Of a stretch of 64,000 nt of DNA, positions 51,236 to 60,056 are shown one piece after another. Position 1 is the stretch's first letter. Every line of letters starts with the position of its first letter. This stretch comes from Natranaerofaba carboxydovora. Lineage in GTDB: Bacteria; Bacillota; Natranaerobiia; Natranaerobiales; Natranaerofabaceae. The notes below the pieces were generated by a model. That model was not told the DNA's origin. It made no database searches and saw nothing but the letters and a program-made list of their open reading frames with translations. The position numbers were made by a program, and so were the translations under genes. The DNA is taken from the NCBI RefSeq assembly GCF_022539405.1, contig NZ_CP054394.1:1806501-1870500 (forward strand), read 5' to 3'.

Positions 51236-52198
51236 CTATTGTTTATACTTAAAACGCACTGGAAAGTTGTCGTCAAATTCATCAAAATATTGTAGTTTTT
51301 CTGGAGTCCTATAGTTTTCTATTATCGACGGCAAATCGCTAACGATATTAAATAGTTGTTGAGCAAGTGATGGAGATTCAAGTCTAGCCTTTCTTGGATC
51401 ATCTATCCCTGCAAGCTCTCCCGCTTTATCAACTGCTTCATTCATTCCTCCTAAGCTGTCTACAAGGCCTAGCTCATAAGCTTTCCGACCTGTAAATACT
51501 TCCCCCGTTGCAACTTCATAGACTTCATCTTTATCAATACCTCTGTAATCACTTATATCTCCTACAAATTGTTCATAAAAGTCATCGGACATATCTTGAA
51601 TTTTTTGTTTTTCTTCATCTGTTAGGCTTTCATGACCCATACCTTTAAATTCTCCAGAAGTAATAACTTCAACTTCAATTCCTAGCTTCTCATATAAGCC
51701 TTCAAGATTCATAATTACACTAATCACACCTATAGAACCCGTGGTAGTACCAGCATTCGCCATGATATGATCAGCCGGGGAAGAAATATAATATCCACCT
51801 GATGCAGCTGTATCTGCCATAGATATAACTACAGGAAGTTCATAATTATCAATTATTGAAGCAATTTCCTGAGATGCTGCAACTGAACCACCCGGGCTAT
51901 TTACCCTTAATACAACTGCCTCTGCTCCTCTATTTTCAATCTCACTCAGTCTACTATCAACTAAGTTTGGGTTTATCCCAGTATTCATAAAATCAACTGG
52001 CCCTTCCTGAATAGCCCCCTGAAGATCAACTACATATACTGTTCCTTCTTCTTCGGCAACATCTGTACCCGTCAAAGCAATAGAAAAGGCACCGACCATC
52101 AATAACATAACCAGAGGAATAGACAGGACCAACACAAAAACTATAATACTCTTTAAAGCAAACATTATCAAGTCTTTCAAATCATCTTTAACAAACAT
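51236..52198 (-). CDS. sppA: Signal peptide peptidase SppA (S49 family)
   Basis: A 320-residue membrane-anchored serine protease with one N-terminal helix. The short SppA form shows VVLRVNSPGGSVAASQEI, the nucleophile Ser in DTAASGGYYISSPAD and the general-base Lys in SGEFKGMG; GTTTGSIGVI lies between. It degrades cleaved signal peptides and membrane fragments. It lies 15 bp after the sigma-54 regulator gene in the same operon. RBS AAAGGA precedes the ATG. Confidence 0.93.
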   Translation of the reverse strand: MFVKDDLKDLIMFALKSIIVFVLVLSIPLVMLLMVGAFSIALTGTDVAEEEGTVYVVDLQGAIQEGPVDFMNTGINPNLVDSRLSEIENRGAEAVVLRVNSPGGSVAASQEIASIIDNYELPVVISMADTAASGGYYISSPADHIMANAGTTTGSIGVISVIMNLEGLYEKLGIEVEVITSGEFKGMGHESLTDEEKQKIQDMSDDFYEQFVGDISDYRGIDKDEVYEVATGEVFTGRKAYELGLVDSLGGMNEAVDKAGELAGIDDPRKARLESPSLAQQLFNIVSDLPSIIENYRTPEKLQYFDEFDDNFPVRFKYKQ

Positions 52199-52212
52199 CT
52201 AACCATCCTTTC

Positions 52213-53658
52213 TTATTTTTCTTTTAATAAATAACGTAATTTTCTAGGTGTTATATTTAACTTATTAGCGGCCTTTTTTCTATCACCAATTGTTTCTTTT
52301 AATGTTTGTGTCACAATATTTTTCATAAAATTATTTTCAGCAATTGTAATTTGTTCCTTAATTTTGTTTAAATCTATCGTGTTTTTGTCTAAGTAATTAT
52401 TTTCAAACCAGCTATTTAGCTTTTCCTCCAATTCCTTAGTGGAGTTATCCATGTCATCTATATTCTCTTCATTAGTTTCTTCAGTTTCTTCATCAGTTTT
52501 CTCGCCAGTTTCTTTAATCATCAAATATTCTTCTTTTATCACATTATCATTAGAAGATAATGCCAGGGCTCTAGAGAGGACATTAGATAGCTCTCTGATG
52601 TTTCCTGGCCAGGAGTAGTTTTTTAGTTTAGAAACCGTATCTGAGGTAAATTTAATTTTTTTATTTGATTTTTTCTCAGCAATATATTCTGCAAGAATAG
52701 GTATATCTTCTTTTCGATCTCTTAATGGTGGGATCTCTATATTAACAACATTCAACCTGTAATAAAGATCTTTTCTGAATTTTTCCATCTCTACTGCCTT
52801 TTCTAAATCTACATTTGTAGCAGCAATTATTCTACAGTTAGTGTTTATAAGTTTTTCTGATCCCACTCTATTAAACTTCCCACTATCTAATACTCTTAAA
52901 AGCTTAACCTGCACATTTTTTGAAGCTTCACCTATTTCATCTAAAAATAAAGTCCCATTATTGGCTATCTCAAACACACCTTTTTTGGATGTATAAGCAT
53001 CGGTGAACGCTCCTTTTTCATGGCCAAATAACTGACTCTCCAAAAGTGTTTCTGCAAAAGCACCACAATTAACAGGGACAAAAGGATTATATGCCCTATC
53101 ACTTAGACCATGAATATAACGAGCAAGTACTTCTTTTCCTGTTCCCGTTTCTCCTGTTACTAATATATTTATTTTTTTTGCAGCTATTTTTTCTACTACT
53201 GAAAGGATTTGCTGCATTTTTTGACTATATCCCACTACAAAACCAATATCTTCTCTAAGTTTTTTCGATTCTTTTGAATCTTTTGCCGGTCCATCTCCAC
53301 TACTTAAGGCATTTGTAATTACCTCTTCCAAATCATTCAAGTCTTCAAAAGGTTTTTCTATATAATCATAAGCACCTTTTTTTATAGCTTCTACAGCAGT
53401 CCTGATTGTGCTTACCCCTGTAATAATAATAACATTGGTCTCAGGGGAATTTTCAGTGATTTCTTCCAATAAGTCAATACCATTCCCATCAGGCAGCTTC
53501 AAATCTAATATGACTAAATCATATTTATTCTCCTTTAATAAACCTCTTGCACTACCCATATCAAGCGCTGTGCTTGCTTCTATTTTGAGCTTTCTTAAAA
53601 AGTATTTAAAAAATTCTCCAATATCTTTTTCATCATCAACTACCAATACGCCAGACAA
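52213..53658 (-). CDS. Sigma-54-dependent response regulator (NtrC family)
   Basis: A 481-residue enhancer-binding protein. Receiver domain: VVDDEKD, phospho-acceptor in LVILDLKLPDG, then the AAA+ domain with Walker A GETGTGKE, the sigma-54 loop GAFTDA, Walker B GTLFLDEIGE and FRKDLYYRLNV. The C terminus is a Fis-type helix-turn-helix (RKKAANKLNITPRKLRYLL). I start it at TTG 53658, behind GGGGAGGGGA; the longer frame overlaps the site. It follows its histidine kinase by 66 bp. A consensus sigma-54 promoter lies 3 kb away before an alcohol dehydrogenase gene, a likely target. Confidence 0.92.
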   Translation of the reverse strand: MSGVLVVDDEKDIGEFFKYFLRKLKIEASTALDMGSARGLLKENKYDLVILDLKLPDGNGIDLLEEITENSPETNVIIITGVSTIRTAVEAIKKGAYDYIEKPFEDLNDLEEVITNALSSGDGPAKDSKESKKLREDIGFVVGYSQKMQQILSVVEKIAAKKINILVTGETGTGKEVLARYIHGLSDRAYNPFVPVNCGAFAETLLESQLFGHEKGAFTDAYTSKKGVFEIANNGTLFLDEIGEASKNVQVKLLRVLDSGKFNRVGSEKLINTNCRIIAATNVDLEKAVEMEKFRKDLYYRLNVVNIEIPPLRDRKEDIPILAEYIAEKKSNKKIKFTSDTVSKLKNYSWPGNIRELSNVLSRALALSSNDNVIKEEYLMIKETGEKTDEETEETNEENIDDMDNSTKELEEKLNSWFENNYLDKNTIDLNKIKEQITIAENNFMKNIVTQTLKETIGDRKKAANKLNITPRKLRYLLKEK

Positions 53659-53724
53659 GCCAACTCCCCTCCCCAATAACCCAAAAATCCTAAATAAATC
53701 ACAAAACCAGAATCACGCTTATCA

Positions 53725-55320
53725 TTAAACGGGAATATACAGAGTAAAAGAACTACCCTTACCCTCTTCACTTTTAAATTTTATTTCACCATTGTGGTTT
53801 TTAATTATTCCCATACTTACAAAAAGACCTAATCCATATCCTTCTTTGTTATCATCTTTTGTTGTATAAAAAGGTTGAAATAAATTTTCTCTTTCCTTTT
53901 CTGCTATGCCACAACCATTATCCGCTATAGTAACATAAACCATCTCTTTATCGTTCTCTTTCTCGTTGATCTCTAAAAGCCCTGTTTGTATTTTAATTTC
54001 CGGGCTTATCTCATTTTCTACCGCATCACTAGCATTAAATATAAAATTTATTATAACCTGTTCTAGCTGTTGTTTGTTCCCTGTAACAAAAGAAACGTCC
54101 CCTTTTTCAAATATAATATTAATACCCTTTTTTTCTAGTTGATAGGTAATCATCTCCAAGACATCATTTACACATTCATTAAGACATGTTTTTTCCCATT
54201 CGCTTCCTTCTTCTTTGGCAAAGGTTAATAATTTCTTTATTATATTTTTACATCTCTTACCACTTTCAACAATTCTTTTTACGAGTATTTTTCTTTCATC
54301 ATCCTCATCTAGTTCAGATAAAAGCAGTTGTGAATTACCAAGAATGGTTGTAAGGGGATTATTAATCTCATGAGCAACACCTGCTGCCATTTCCCCTGTT
54401 GCTTTTAACTTAGCGGATTGGATTAGCTGGCTTTCCATCATTAATTTTTCCGTAATATTTCGCTCACTAATCACCCCACCAAAGACTTGGCCTTCCTTAT
54501 CTTTAGCAGGATAAGAATAAACATCGAAGTAATCTTCTCCAATCTTTTTTCGTTTTTGGACTGGCTCTCTAAGTTTGAACATTTTTTTCATAGGACATTT
54601 GCCACACGGTCTACTCTTGTTATGAAATGCTTTATAGCATTTTTCCCCTGCCGTATCTTCTCTCAACTGATAGTAATTTTTAGTAGCATCATTATACCTA
54701 AGCAGATTATAATCCTTATCTATAACATATATTTGATCTGTAATAGCCTTAAAGGTCTCTTCCCAGCGCTTATTCAAGGATAAAACTTCATTATATAGAC
54801 TTGAGTTTTCAATGCCTATGCTTAAAAGGTCAGTTAAGTTCACCAAAAATTCACCTTTTTGTACATCTAAATCAACATTATCTTCTACTTTTATTATCAA
54901 AAAACCTAAATAATTTGATTTTGCTTTTAAAGGAAAAATTGTCACACGATTTTCCAAGCAGCTCTCTGGCCTGGCTTTATAATCAAAATTTATCTGTAAC
55001 TTTTCTAATTCGTCAGTCTTATCCAGGTCAACAAAATCATTATCTTCAAGTGATTTCCTAACACACGCCAAAATATTGCTGTTTTTTGGGTAAAGAGCTA
55101 GAGTATCAATTGGGATCACCTTATTTAACAGAAAGGCAATTTTTTTCAGTATACTTTTTAGGGATACATCTAATTTAATGCTTTTAGCTATTTCATTTAT
55201 TATCTCTAGCTGGGTATTTCTTTCTTCTAGCTCTTGGGTCTTATCCTTCAATTCTGTATAATAACTTAATTTGGAGGATCCAACCCCTGTTAGATTACTT
55301 AATAAATCTCTTTTAGCCAT
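53725..55320 (-). CDS. Cytosolic sensor histidine kinase (GAF-PAS-HisKA-HATPase)
   Basis: A 531-residue kinase without membrane helices. The N-terminal coiled coil leads to a GAF-like domain (KSIKLDVSLKSILKKIAFLL), then a PAS domain with an unusual Cys set (GEKCYKAFHNKSRPCGKCPM) that could bind metal, heme or an Fe-S cluster or form redox disulfides. The kinase core shows the H-box GVAHEINNPLTTILGNSQLL, N-box NFIFNASDAVE, DNGCGI and GYGLGLFVSMGII. The operon partner is the sigma-54 regulator. A redox or small-molecule signal inside the cell is inferred. Confidence 0.92.
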   Translation of the reverse strand: MAKRDLLSNLTGVGSSKLSYYTELKDKTQELEERNTQLEIINEIAKSIKLDVSLKSILKKIAFLLNKVIPIDTLALYPKNSNILACVRKSLEDNDFVDLDKTDELEKLQINFDYKARPESCLENRVTIFPLKAKSNYLGFLIIKVEDNVDLDVQKGEFLVNLTDLLSIGIENSSLYNEVLSLNKRWEETFKAITDQIYVIDKDYNLLRYNDATKNYYQLREDTAGEKCYKAFHNKSRPCGKCPMKKMFKLREPVQKRKKIGEDYFDVYSYPAKDKEGQVFGGVISERNITEKLMMESQLIQSAKLKATGEMAAGVAHEINNPLTTILGNSQLLLSELDEDDERKILVKRIVESGKRCKNIIKKLLTFAKEEGSEWEKTCLNECVNDVLEMITYQLEKKGINIIFEKGDVSFVTGNKQQLEQVIINFIFNASDAVENEISPEIKIQTGLLEINEKENDKEMVYVTIADNGCGIAEKERENLFQPFYTTKDDNKEGYGLGLFVSMGIIKNHNGEIKFKSEEGKGSSFTLYIPV

Positions 55321-55344
55321 TTAATCACCTTTTTTGTTAAGTTT

Positions 55345-55394
55345 AATTTTTAATACACTTTACTTTTGTGAATAGACTTTTTGCACCAAAATCA
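55345..55394 (+). repeat. Palindromic repeat element, copy F (right half only)
   Basis: AATTTTTAATACACTTTACT, TTTGTGAATAGACTTTTTGC and ACCAAAATCA reproduce the right arm of copies C and D. The left half is absent. It lies between the kinase start and the alcohol dehydrogenase stop. Confidence 0.75.
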
Positions 55395-55406
55395 TGTTTA
55401 TAATAG

Positions 55407-56555
55407 TTATATTGCTGTCTTAAAAACTTTTTCAATATCTTCTTTTGAAGCGTCCCTTGGGTTTGTAACAAGACAAACATCCTTTAATGCATTTTGACTA
55501 AGCAAAGGTATATGTTCCTCTTTTACCCCAAATTCTCTTAAATTTCTTGGTATATCTATATCTCTTGCCAGTTTGTCTACTGCAGAGATCGCTTTTTCAG
55601 CTAATTCTCTTGAACTTAAATTTTCGTCAGCCTCTCCAAATGCCCTTGCTATATCTGCATACTTTTCTACACAGGAAATGAGGTTAAATCTCATAACATA
55701 TGGTAACAAAATTGCATTTACTGCGCCATGGGGCACGTCTAGAAAGCCGCCTAATTGATGAGTCATGGCATGAACGGCTCCAAGGATCGCATTAGAAAAA
55801 GCTTTCGCTGCCTGAATAGATGCCATAGCCATCGCTTCTTTGGCTTTCATATTATCTTTTTGAGCTGTAGATTGACGCAAATTACTAGATATTAGCTTAA
55901 TTGCATTTAGTGCATTCACATCAGTAAAAGGTGTAGCGGCAATAGAAGTATAAGCCTCTATTGCATGAGTTAATGCATCCATTCCAGTATTGGCTGTAAG
56001 TTCAAAAGGCTTTGTCGCCAGCATATTTGGATCTGATATCGAAATATCAGGTATTAAAGACTTTGAAACTATACTCATCTTTGATTTCTTTTCTTTATTG
56101 GTAATTATACAAAACTGAGTTATCTCTGCACCAGAACCAGCTGTAGTAGGAACAACTACAAGGGGAGGCAGTGGCTTTGTTATCTTGTCAATACCTTCAT
56201 AATCCTCAATACTGCCTCCATTTGCTACCAAAATAGCTATAGCCTTAGCAGCATCAATTACACTTCCACCACCAACTGCTATTATAGCATCACATCTATT
56301 ATTAAGGTATTCTTCTGCACCATTTACAATTTCATAGTCTTTAGGATTTGGTGTGATCTCTGTCCAAACCGAATACGACAAGTCTGCTTCTTTAATATAT
56401 TTTATACTTTCATCTACCCAGCCCGTATTCTTAACCCCTTCATCGCTTACAACAAAAACTTTATTGGCACCTAATCTGTCAGCACTTTTTCCTATCTCAA
56501 TATGAGAACCTGCTCCAAAGATAATCTCTGGTATTACAAACTTGAAAATATCCAT
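55407..56555 (-). CDS. Iron-containing alcohol dehydrogenase
   Basis: A 382-residue group III alcohol dehydrogenase (Fe-ADH). NAD-binding loop IIAVGGGSVIDAAKA and TTAGSGAE; metal ligands in GMDALTHAIEAY (Asp/His) and AVHAMTHQLGGFLDVPHGAVN (two His). It interconverts an alcohol and aldehyde with NAD(P)H. It is divergent from a second Fe-ADH across 315 bp; the two are about 50% similar by eye. RBS TTGGAGG is present. Confidence 0.92.
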   Translation of the reverse strand: MDIFKFVIPEIIFGAGSHIEIGKSADRLGANKVFVVSDEGVKNTGWVDESIKYIKEADLSYSVWTEITPNPKDYEIVNGAEEYLNNRCDAIIAVGGGSVIDAAKAIAILVANGGSIEDYEGIDKITKPLPPLVVVPTTAGSGAEITQFCIITNKEKKSKMSIVSKSLIPDISISDPNMLATKPFELTANTGMDALTHAIEAYTSIAATPFTDVNALNAIKLISSNLRQSTAQKDNMKAKEAMAMASIQAAKAFSNAILGAVHAMTHQLGGFLDVPHGAVNAILLPYVMRFNLISCVEKYADIARAFGEADENLSSRELAEKAISAVDKLARDIDIPRNLREFGVKEEHIPLLSQNALKDVCLVTNPRDASKEDIEKVFKTAI

Positions 56556-56567
56556 TTTTTGCCTCCA

Positions 56568-56593
56568 ATTTATAGAATATATTTATAGAATAT
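56568..56593. repeat. Tandem 13-bp duplication
   Basis: ATTTATAGAATAT twice back to back, directly upstream of the minus-strand alcohol dehydrogenase gene. Confidence 0.85.
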
Positions 56594-56677
56594 ATTTAAA
56601 ATAACTCTTTATTGACAATAATATATTATTCTGAAATAAATACTTCTCCAAAAAAGATACAATCCCTTTTCATTTTT

Positions 56678-56707
56678 TCGTCACATCGCGACAAAATTTC
56701 GGCACAT
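56678..56707 (+). promoter_or_regulatory. Putative activator sites upstream of the sigma-54 promoter
   Basis: TCGTCACAT (56678) and TCGGCACAT (56699) are near-identical and 21 bp apart, two helical turns; each is followed by a GCG. They lie 100-125 bp before the sigma-54 promoter, a usual distance for enhancer sites of NtrC-type activators. Confidence 0.5.
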
Positions 56708-56802
56708 TTTTGCGTTTTTTCGGAAGATATATAAATATGCTATTATACTGAATTATTGTATTTACGGCATTATTGATAACTTTCTGAAATTAGCAATAAT
56801 TG

Positions 56803-56818
56803 TGGCATGATTATTGCA
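56803..56818 (+). promoter_or_regulatory. Sigma-54 promoter
   Basis: TGGCATGATTATTGCA matches the sigma-54 consensus TGGCAC-N5-TTGCA, with GG and GC separated by exactly 10 bases. It lies 52 bp before the ATG of the plus-strand Fe-ADH. Confidence 0.85.
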
Positions 56819-56870
56819 AGTTTAATAAAGCAAGTATTTTAATTTAAATTTTTCAAGGAGGGTTTATCTA

Positions 56871-58025
56871 ATGGAAAAGACGTATAGTTTTTTCATGCCA
56901 ACTGTAAACTTAATGGGACCGGGAACTTTTAATCAAGCGGGAGAAAGAATGAAGTCTCTAAACTGCAAAAAAGCACTTATTGTAACCGACAAAGGTATAA
57001 AAGACCTTGGAATGGCTGATGAGCTAAAAGAGGTAATAAAAAAAGAAGGTTTGGAAGCAGTAGTTTATGCTGATACAGCTCCTAACCCCACAGATAAAAA
57101 TGTCGCAGAAGGCGAAAAAATGTTTAAAGATGAAAACTGCGACATAGTAGTCTCCCTTGGAGGCGGAAGCAGCCACGACTGCGGAAAAGGAGTTAGAATC
57201 GTAGCATCTAACGGAGGTAACATAAGAGATTACGAAGGTCTTGATCAATCCGAAAAAGCAGATGTACCTATGATTGCTATTAACACCACAGCCGGGACTG
57301 CTTCAGAGATGACCCGTTTTTGCATTATAACTGACACAGAAAGAAAAATCAAAATGGCTATTGTAGATTGGAGAACTACTCCTGATGTTTCGATAAATGA
57401 TCCTCTAACTATGATGAAAAAACCTCCTCAACTAACTGCCGCAACTGGAATGGACGCTTTGACACACGCTGTGGAAGGTTATGTTTCTGTAGATCACACT
57501 CCTGTTACTGATGCTGTAGCACTAAAGGCAATAAGGTTAATCTCAGAAAATTTAAGAACAGCTGTAGCAAATGGCGACGATTTTGAAGCAAGAGATAACA
57601 TGGCTTATGCCCAATTCTTAGCTGGAATGGCGTTTAACAACGCAGGCCTTGGATTTGTACATGCTATGGCTCACCAGTTAGGTGGATTCTACGATCTACC
57701 TCACGGTGTTTGTAATGCAATCCTACTTCCACATGTAGAAAGCTTTAATTTGATTGCTAGCCCAGAGAGATTCAAAAATATTGCAGAAGCTATGGGAGAA
57801 AACGTTGAAGGTCTATCAGACAGAGAAGCAGCTGAAGTAGCCCTAGAAGCCATAAAAACCCTTTCAGTTGATATAGGAATCCCCGAAGGTCTTGAAGAGT
57901 TAGGAGTAAAAGAAAAAGACGTTCAGATCATGGCAGAAAATGCTATGAAAGACGTCTGCAGCCTTGCTAACCCCAGAAAAGCTAAGCTTGAAGATATCGT
58001 AGAAATATTTAAAGGCGCTATCTAA
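56871..58025 (+). CDS. Iron-containing alcohol dehydrogenase under sigma-54 control
   Basis: A 384-residue Fe-ADH paralogue. NAD loop IVVSLGGGSSHDCGKGV and TTAGTASEMTRF; metal ligands in GMDALTHAVEGY and FVHAMAHQLGGFYDLPHGVCN. The sequence keeps the complete Fe-ADH core. The upstream sigma-54 promoter and the nearby NtrC-type regulator suggest induction by a specific signal. It is followed, over a short palindrome (copy G), by an aldehyde:ferredoxin oxidoreductase gene, suggesting a path between alcohol, aldehyde and acid. RBS AAGGAGGG. Confidence 0.93.
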   Translation: MEKTYSFFMPTVNLMGPGTFNQAGERMKSLNCKKALIVTDKGIKDLGMADELKEVIKKEGLEAVVYADTAPNPTDKNVAEGEKMFKDENCDIVVSLGGGSSHDCGKGVRIVASNGGNIRDYEGLDQSEKADVPMIAINTTAGTASEMTRFCIITDTERKIKMAIVDWRTTPDVSINDPLTMMKKPPQLTAATGMDALTHAVEGYVSVDHTPVTDAVALKAIRLISENLRTAVANGDDFEARDNMAYAQFLAGMAFNNAGLGFVHAMAHQLGGFYDLPHGVCNAILLPHVESFNLIASPERFKNIAEAMGENVEGLSDREAAEVALEAIKTLSVDIGIPEGLEELGVKEKDVQIMAENAMKDVCSLANPRKAKLEDIVEIFKGAI

Positions 58026-58038
58026 TATACATTAAACC

Positions 58039-58086
58039 TGATTCTGGTGCAAACAATCTATTCTATGACTTTTCGCACCAGAATCA
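58039..58086 (+). repeat. Palindromic repeat element, copy G (minimal, 48 bp)
   Basis: TGATTCTGGTGC and GCACCAGAATCA form perfect 12-bp ends around 24 bases that keep parts of CTATTCTATGACTTTT. It has the same end sequence as copies C and E but no interior. It lies between the alcohol dehydrogenase and aldehyde oxidoreductase genes. Confidence 0.75.
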
Positions 58087-58139
58087 ACCATTAATTTGAT
58101 CATTGTTTTTTAGACTATAGTTTAAGGAAGGTGATTATT

Positions 58140-59873
58140 TTGAAAATTTATCGTGTAAACCTCAATACTGAGGAAGTAAAGACAGAAGAAGTCCCTGAGA
58201 GCTACGCCCCACTAGGTGGAAGAGCTTTGACCTCTCAGGTAATAAGTGACGAAGTAGACCCGGGAGCTCACCCACTTGGTGAAAACAACAAACTAGTATT
58301 TGCGCCTGGTCTATTGTCAGGAACAAGGGCACCAAGCTCCGGACGTCTATCAGTAGGAAGCATCAGCCCTCTAACAGGAGGAATTAAAGAGAGTAACGCA
58401 GGCGGAACAGCTGCACAGTATTTTGGCAAATTAAATATAAAAGCACTCATAGTAGAAGGTGCTAAAGATGACGGCAAAAACGTCCTTGTAGTAAATAAAG
58501 ACGGAGTAAAATTAGAAAAAGTTGACGGCCTAAAAGGCCTCGGTAACTACGAAGCAGGGGACAAGCTAAGAGAAAAATACGGCAAAAACGTCTCGGTTAT
58601 GACCATTGGCCCTGCCGGAGAACACAAGATGACAGCAGCAAGTATCGCAGTCTCAGATATAGACAAAAACCCGGCAAGAGCAGCAGGCAGAGGTGGCCTT
58701 GGGGCTGTTATGGGCTCAAAAGGGCTAAAAGCTATAGTCATAGACGATACCGATGCACCTGGCGTAGTAATGCATGACGAAGATGCCTTCAAAAAAGCAA
58801 GTAAAAAGTTCTCCAAGATTATCCTTGACCACCCGGTATCAGGAGAAGCCCTAAGAAACTACGGTACCGCTGTACTAATCAACATCCTAAATGAAGCTGG
58901 TGGCCTACCCACTAAGAACTTCGAATCAGGAAGATATGACAAAGCAGATGACACAAGCGGTGAAACCATGGTAGATATAATCAAAAAACGTGGTGGCAAA
59001 GCAAGTCACTCCTGCCATCCTGGATGTATAATGGGATGCAGCCAGATCTACAACGATGAAGATGGTAACTACTTCACTGCAGGATTCGAATACGAAACAG
59101 TCTGGGCTTTTGGGGCTAACTGCTTGATTAACGATATGGACGCTATAGCATACTATGACAGATGCTGTGATGATATCGGCCTTGACACCATAGAAACAGG
59201 TGTAACCATGGGTGTTGCCATGGAAGCTGGAATAATAGAATTTGGCGACAAAGACGGGGTAAAAAGACTTTTTGACGAAGAGATCAGAAAAGCCACACCT
59301 CTTGGAAGACTCCTTGGTTCAGGTTCAAAAGTAACCGGCCAAACTTACGGGGTTACCCGTGTACCTGAAGTAAAAGGACAGGGTATACCCGCTTATGACC
59401 CAAGAGCTGTCAAAGGTGTGGGTGTAACTTACGCTACAAGTACCCAGGGCGCTGACCACACAGCAGGCTACTCTGTAACTGCTAATATCCTAAAAGTCGG
59501 TGGAGAAGTAGACCCACTGAAAAAAGAAGGCCAAACAGAACTATCCAAAAACCTTCAGGTAGCTACAGCTGCAATTGATTCTACAGGGCTTTGCCTCTTT
59601 GTAGCTTTTGCAGTACTTGACAACGAAGAAGCTGTGCCTACTATAGTGGATATGCTTAATGCGCAGTACGGTATCAGCCTTACACCTGACGATGTAACAG
59701 AGCTTGGCAAACAAATCCTTAAGGTAGAGCGTAACTACAACAAAAAACTAGGCTTTACCAGGGAAGATGATAGAATGCCTGAATTCTTCCAGAAAGAAAA
59801 GCTGCCACCACACGATGTTACTTTTGACTTTACAGATGAGGAGCTTGACTCTGTTTATCAGGATTTAGAATAA
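58140..59873 (+). CDS. Aldehyde:ferredoxin oxidoreductase family (tungsten enzyme)
   Basis: A 577-residue AOR-family enzyme that oxidises aldehydes to acids with ferredoxin (or reduces acids) using a tungsten-bispterin centre. Start TTG 58140 (KIYRVNLNTEEV) behind AAGGAAGGTG. Domain 1 shows PLGGRALTS, VFAPGLLSGTRAPSSGRLSVG and ESNAGG. The [4Fe-4S] ligands are CHPGCIMGC near 295 and a Cys in STGLCLFVAF; catalytic candidates are the Glu in FEYETVWAFG and the His in GADHTAG. The neighbouring alcohol dehydrogenase and tungsten-cofactor radical SAM gene support the assignment. Confidence 0.93.
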   Translation: MKIYRVNLNTEEVKTEEVPESYAPLGGRALTSQVISDEVDPGAHPLGENNKLVFAPGLLSGTRAPSSGRLSVGSISPLTGGIKESNAGGTAAQYFGKLNIKALIVEGAKDDGKNVLVVNKDGVKLEKVDGLKGLGNYEAGDKLREKYGKNVSVMTIGPAGEHKMTAASIAVSDIDKNPARAAGRGGLGAVMGSKGLKAIVIDDTDAPGVVMHDEDAFKKASKKFSKIILDHPVSGEALRNYGTAVLINILNEAGGLPTKNFESGRYDKADDTSGETMVDIIKKRGGKASHSCHPGCIMGCSQIYNDEDGNYFTAGFEYETVWAFGANCLINDMDAIAYYDRCCDDIGLDTIETGVTMGVAMEAGIIEFGDKDGVKRLFDEEIRKATPLGRLLGSGSKVTGQTYGVTRVPEVKGQGIPAYDPRAVKGVGVTYATSTQGADHTAGYSVTANILKVGGEVDPLKKEGQTELSKNLQVATAAIDSTGLCLFVAFAVLDNEEAVPTIVDMLNAQYGISLTPDDVTELGKQILKVERNYNKKLGFTREDDRMPEFFQKEKLPPHDVTFDFTDEELDSVYQDLE

Positions 59874-59965
59874 AAGAGTTCAAAGTAAATTAGGATAGAT
59901 TAATTGATTAGGTTAAAAGTTTAGCCAGTAATATTCAGTAAGTTAGTTTTAACTATTTGCTTCAA

Positions 59966-60010
59966 AAAAGGGCCGGGTAAATAACCAATTAATTTTACCG
60001 GTCCTTTTTA
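59966..60010 (+). terminator. Terminator of the AOR gene
   Basis: AAAGGGCCGGGTAAA pairs with TTTTACCGGTCCTTT (one G-U pair, one bulge), followed by TTTTTAT. Confidence 0.8.
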
Positions 60011-60056
60011 TATCCTAAATATTTTGATAGTATAACATTATTGGAGGCGGATATAA

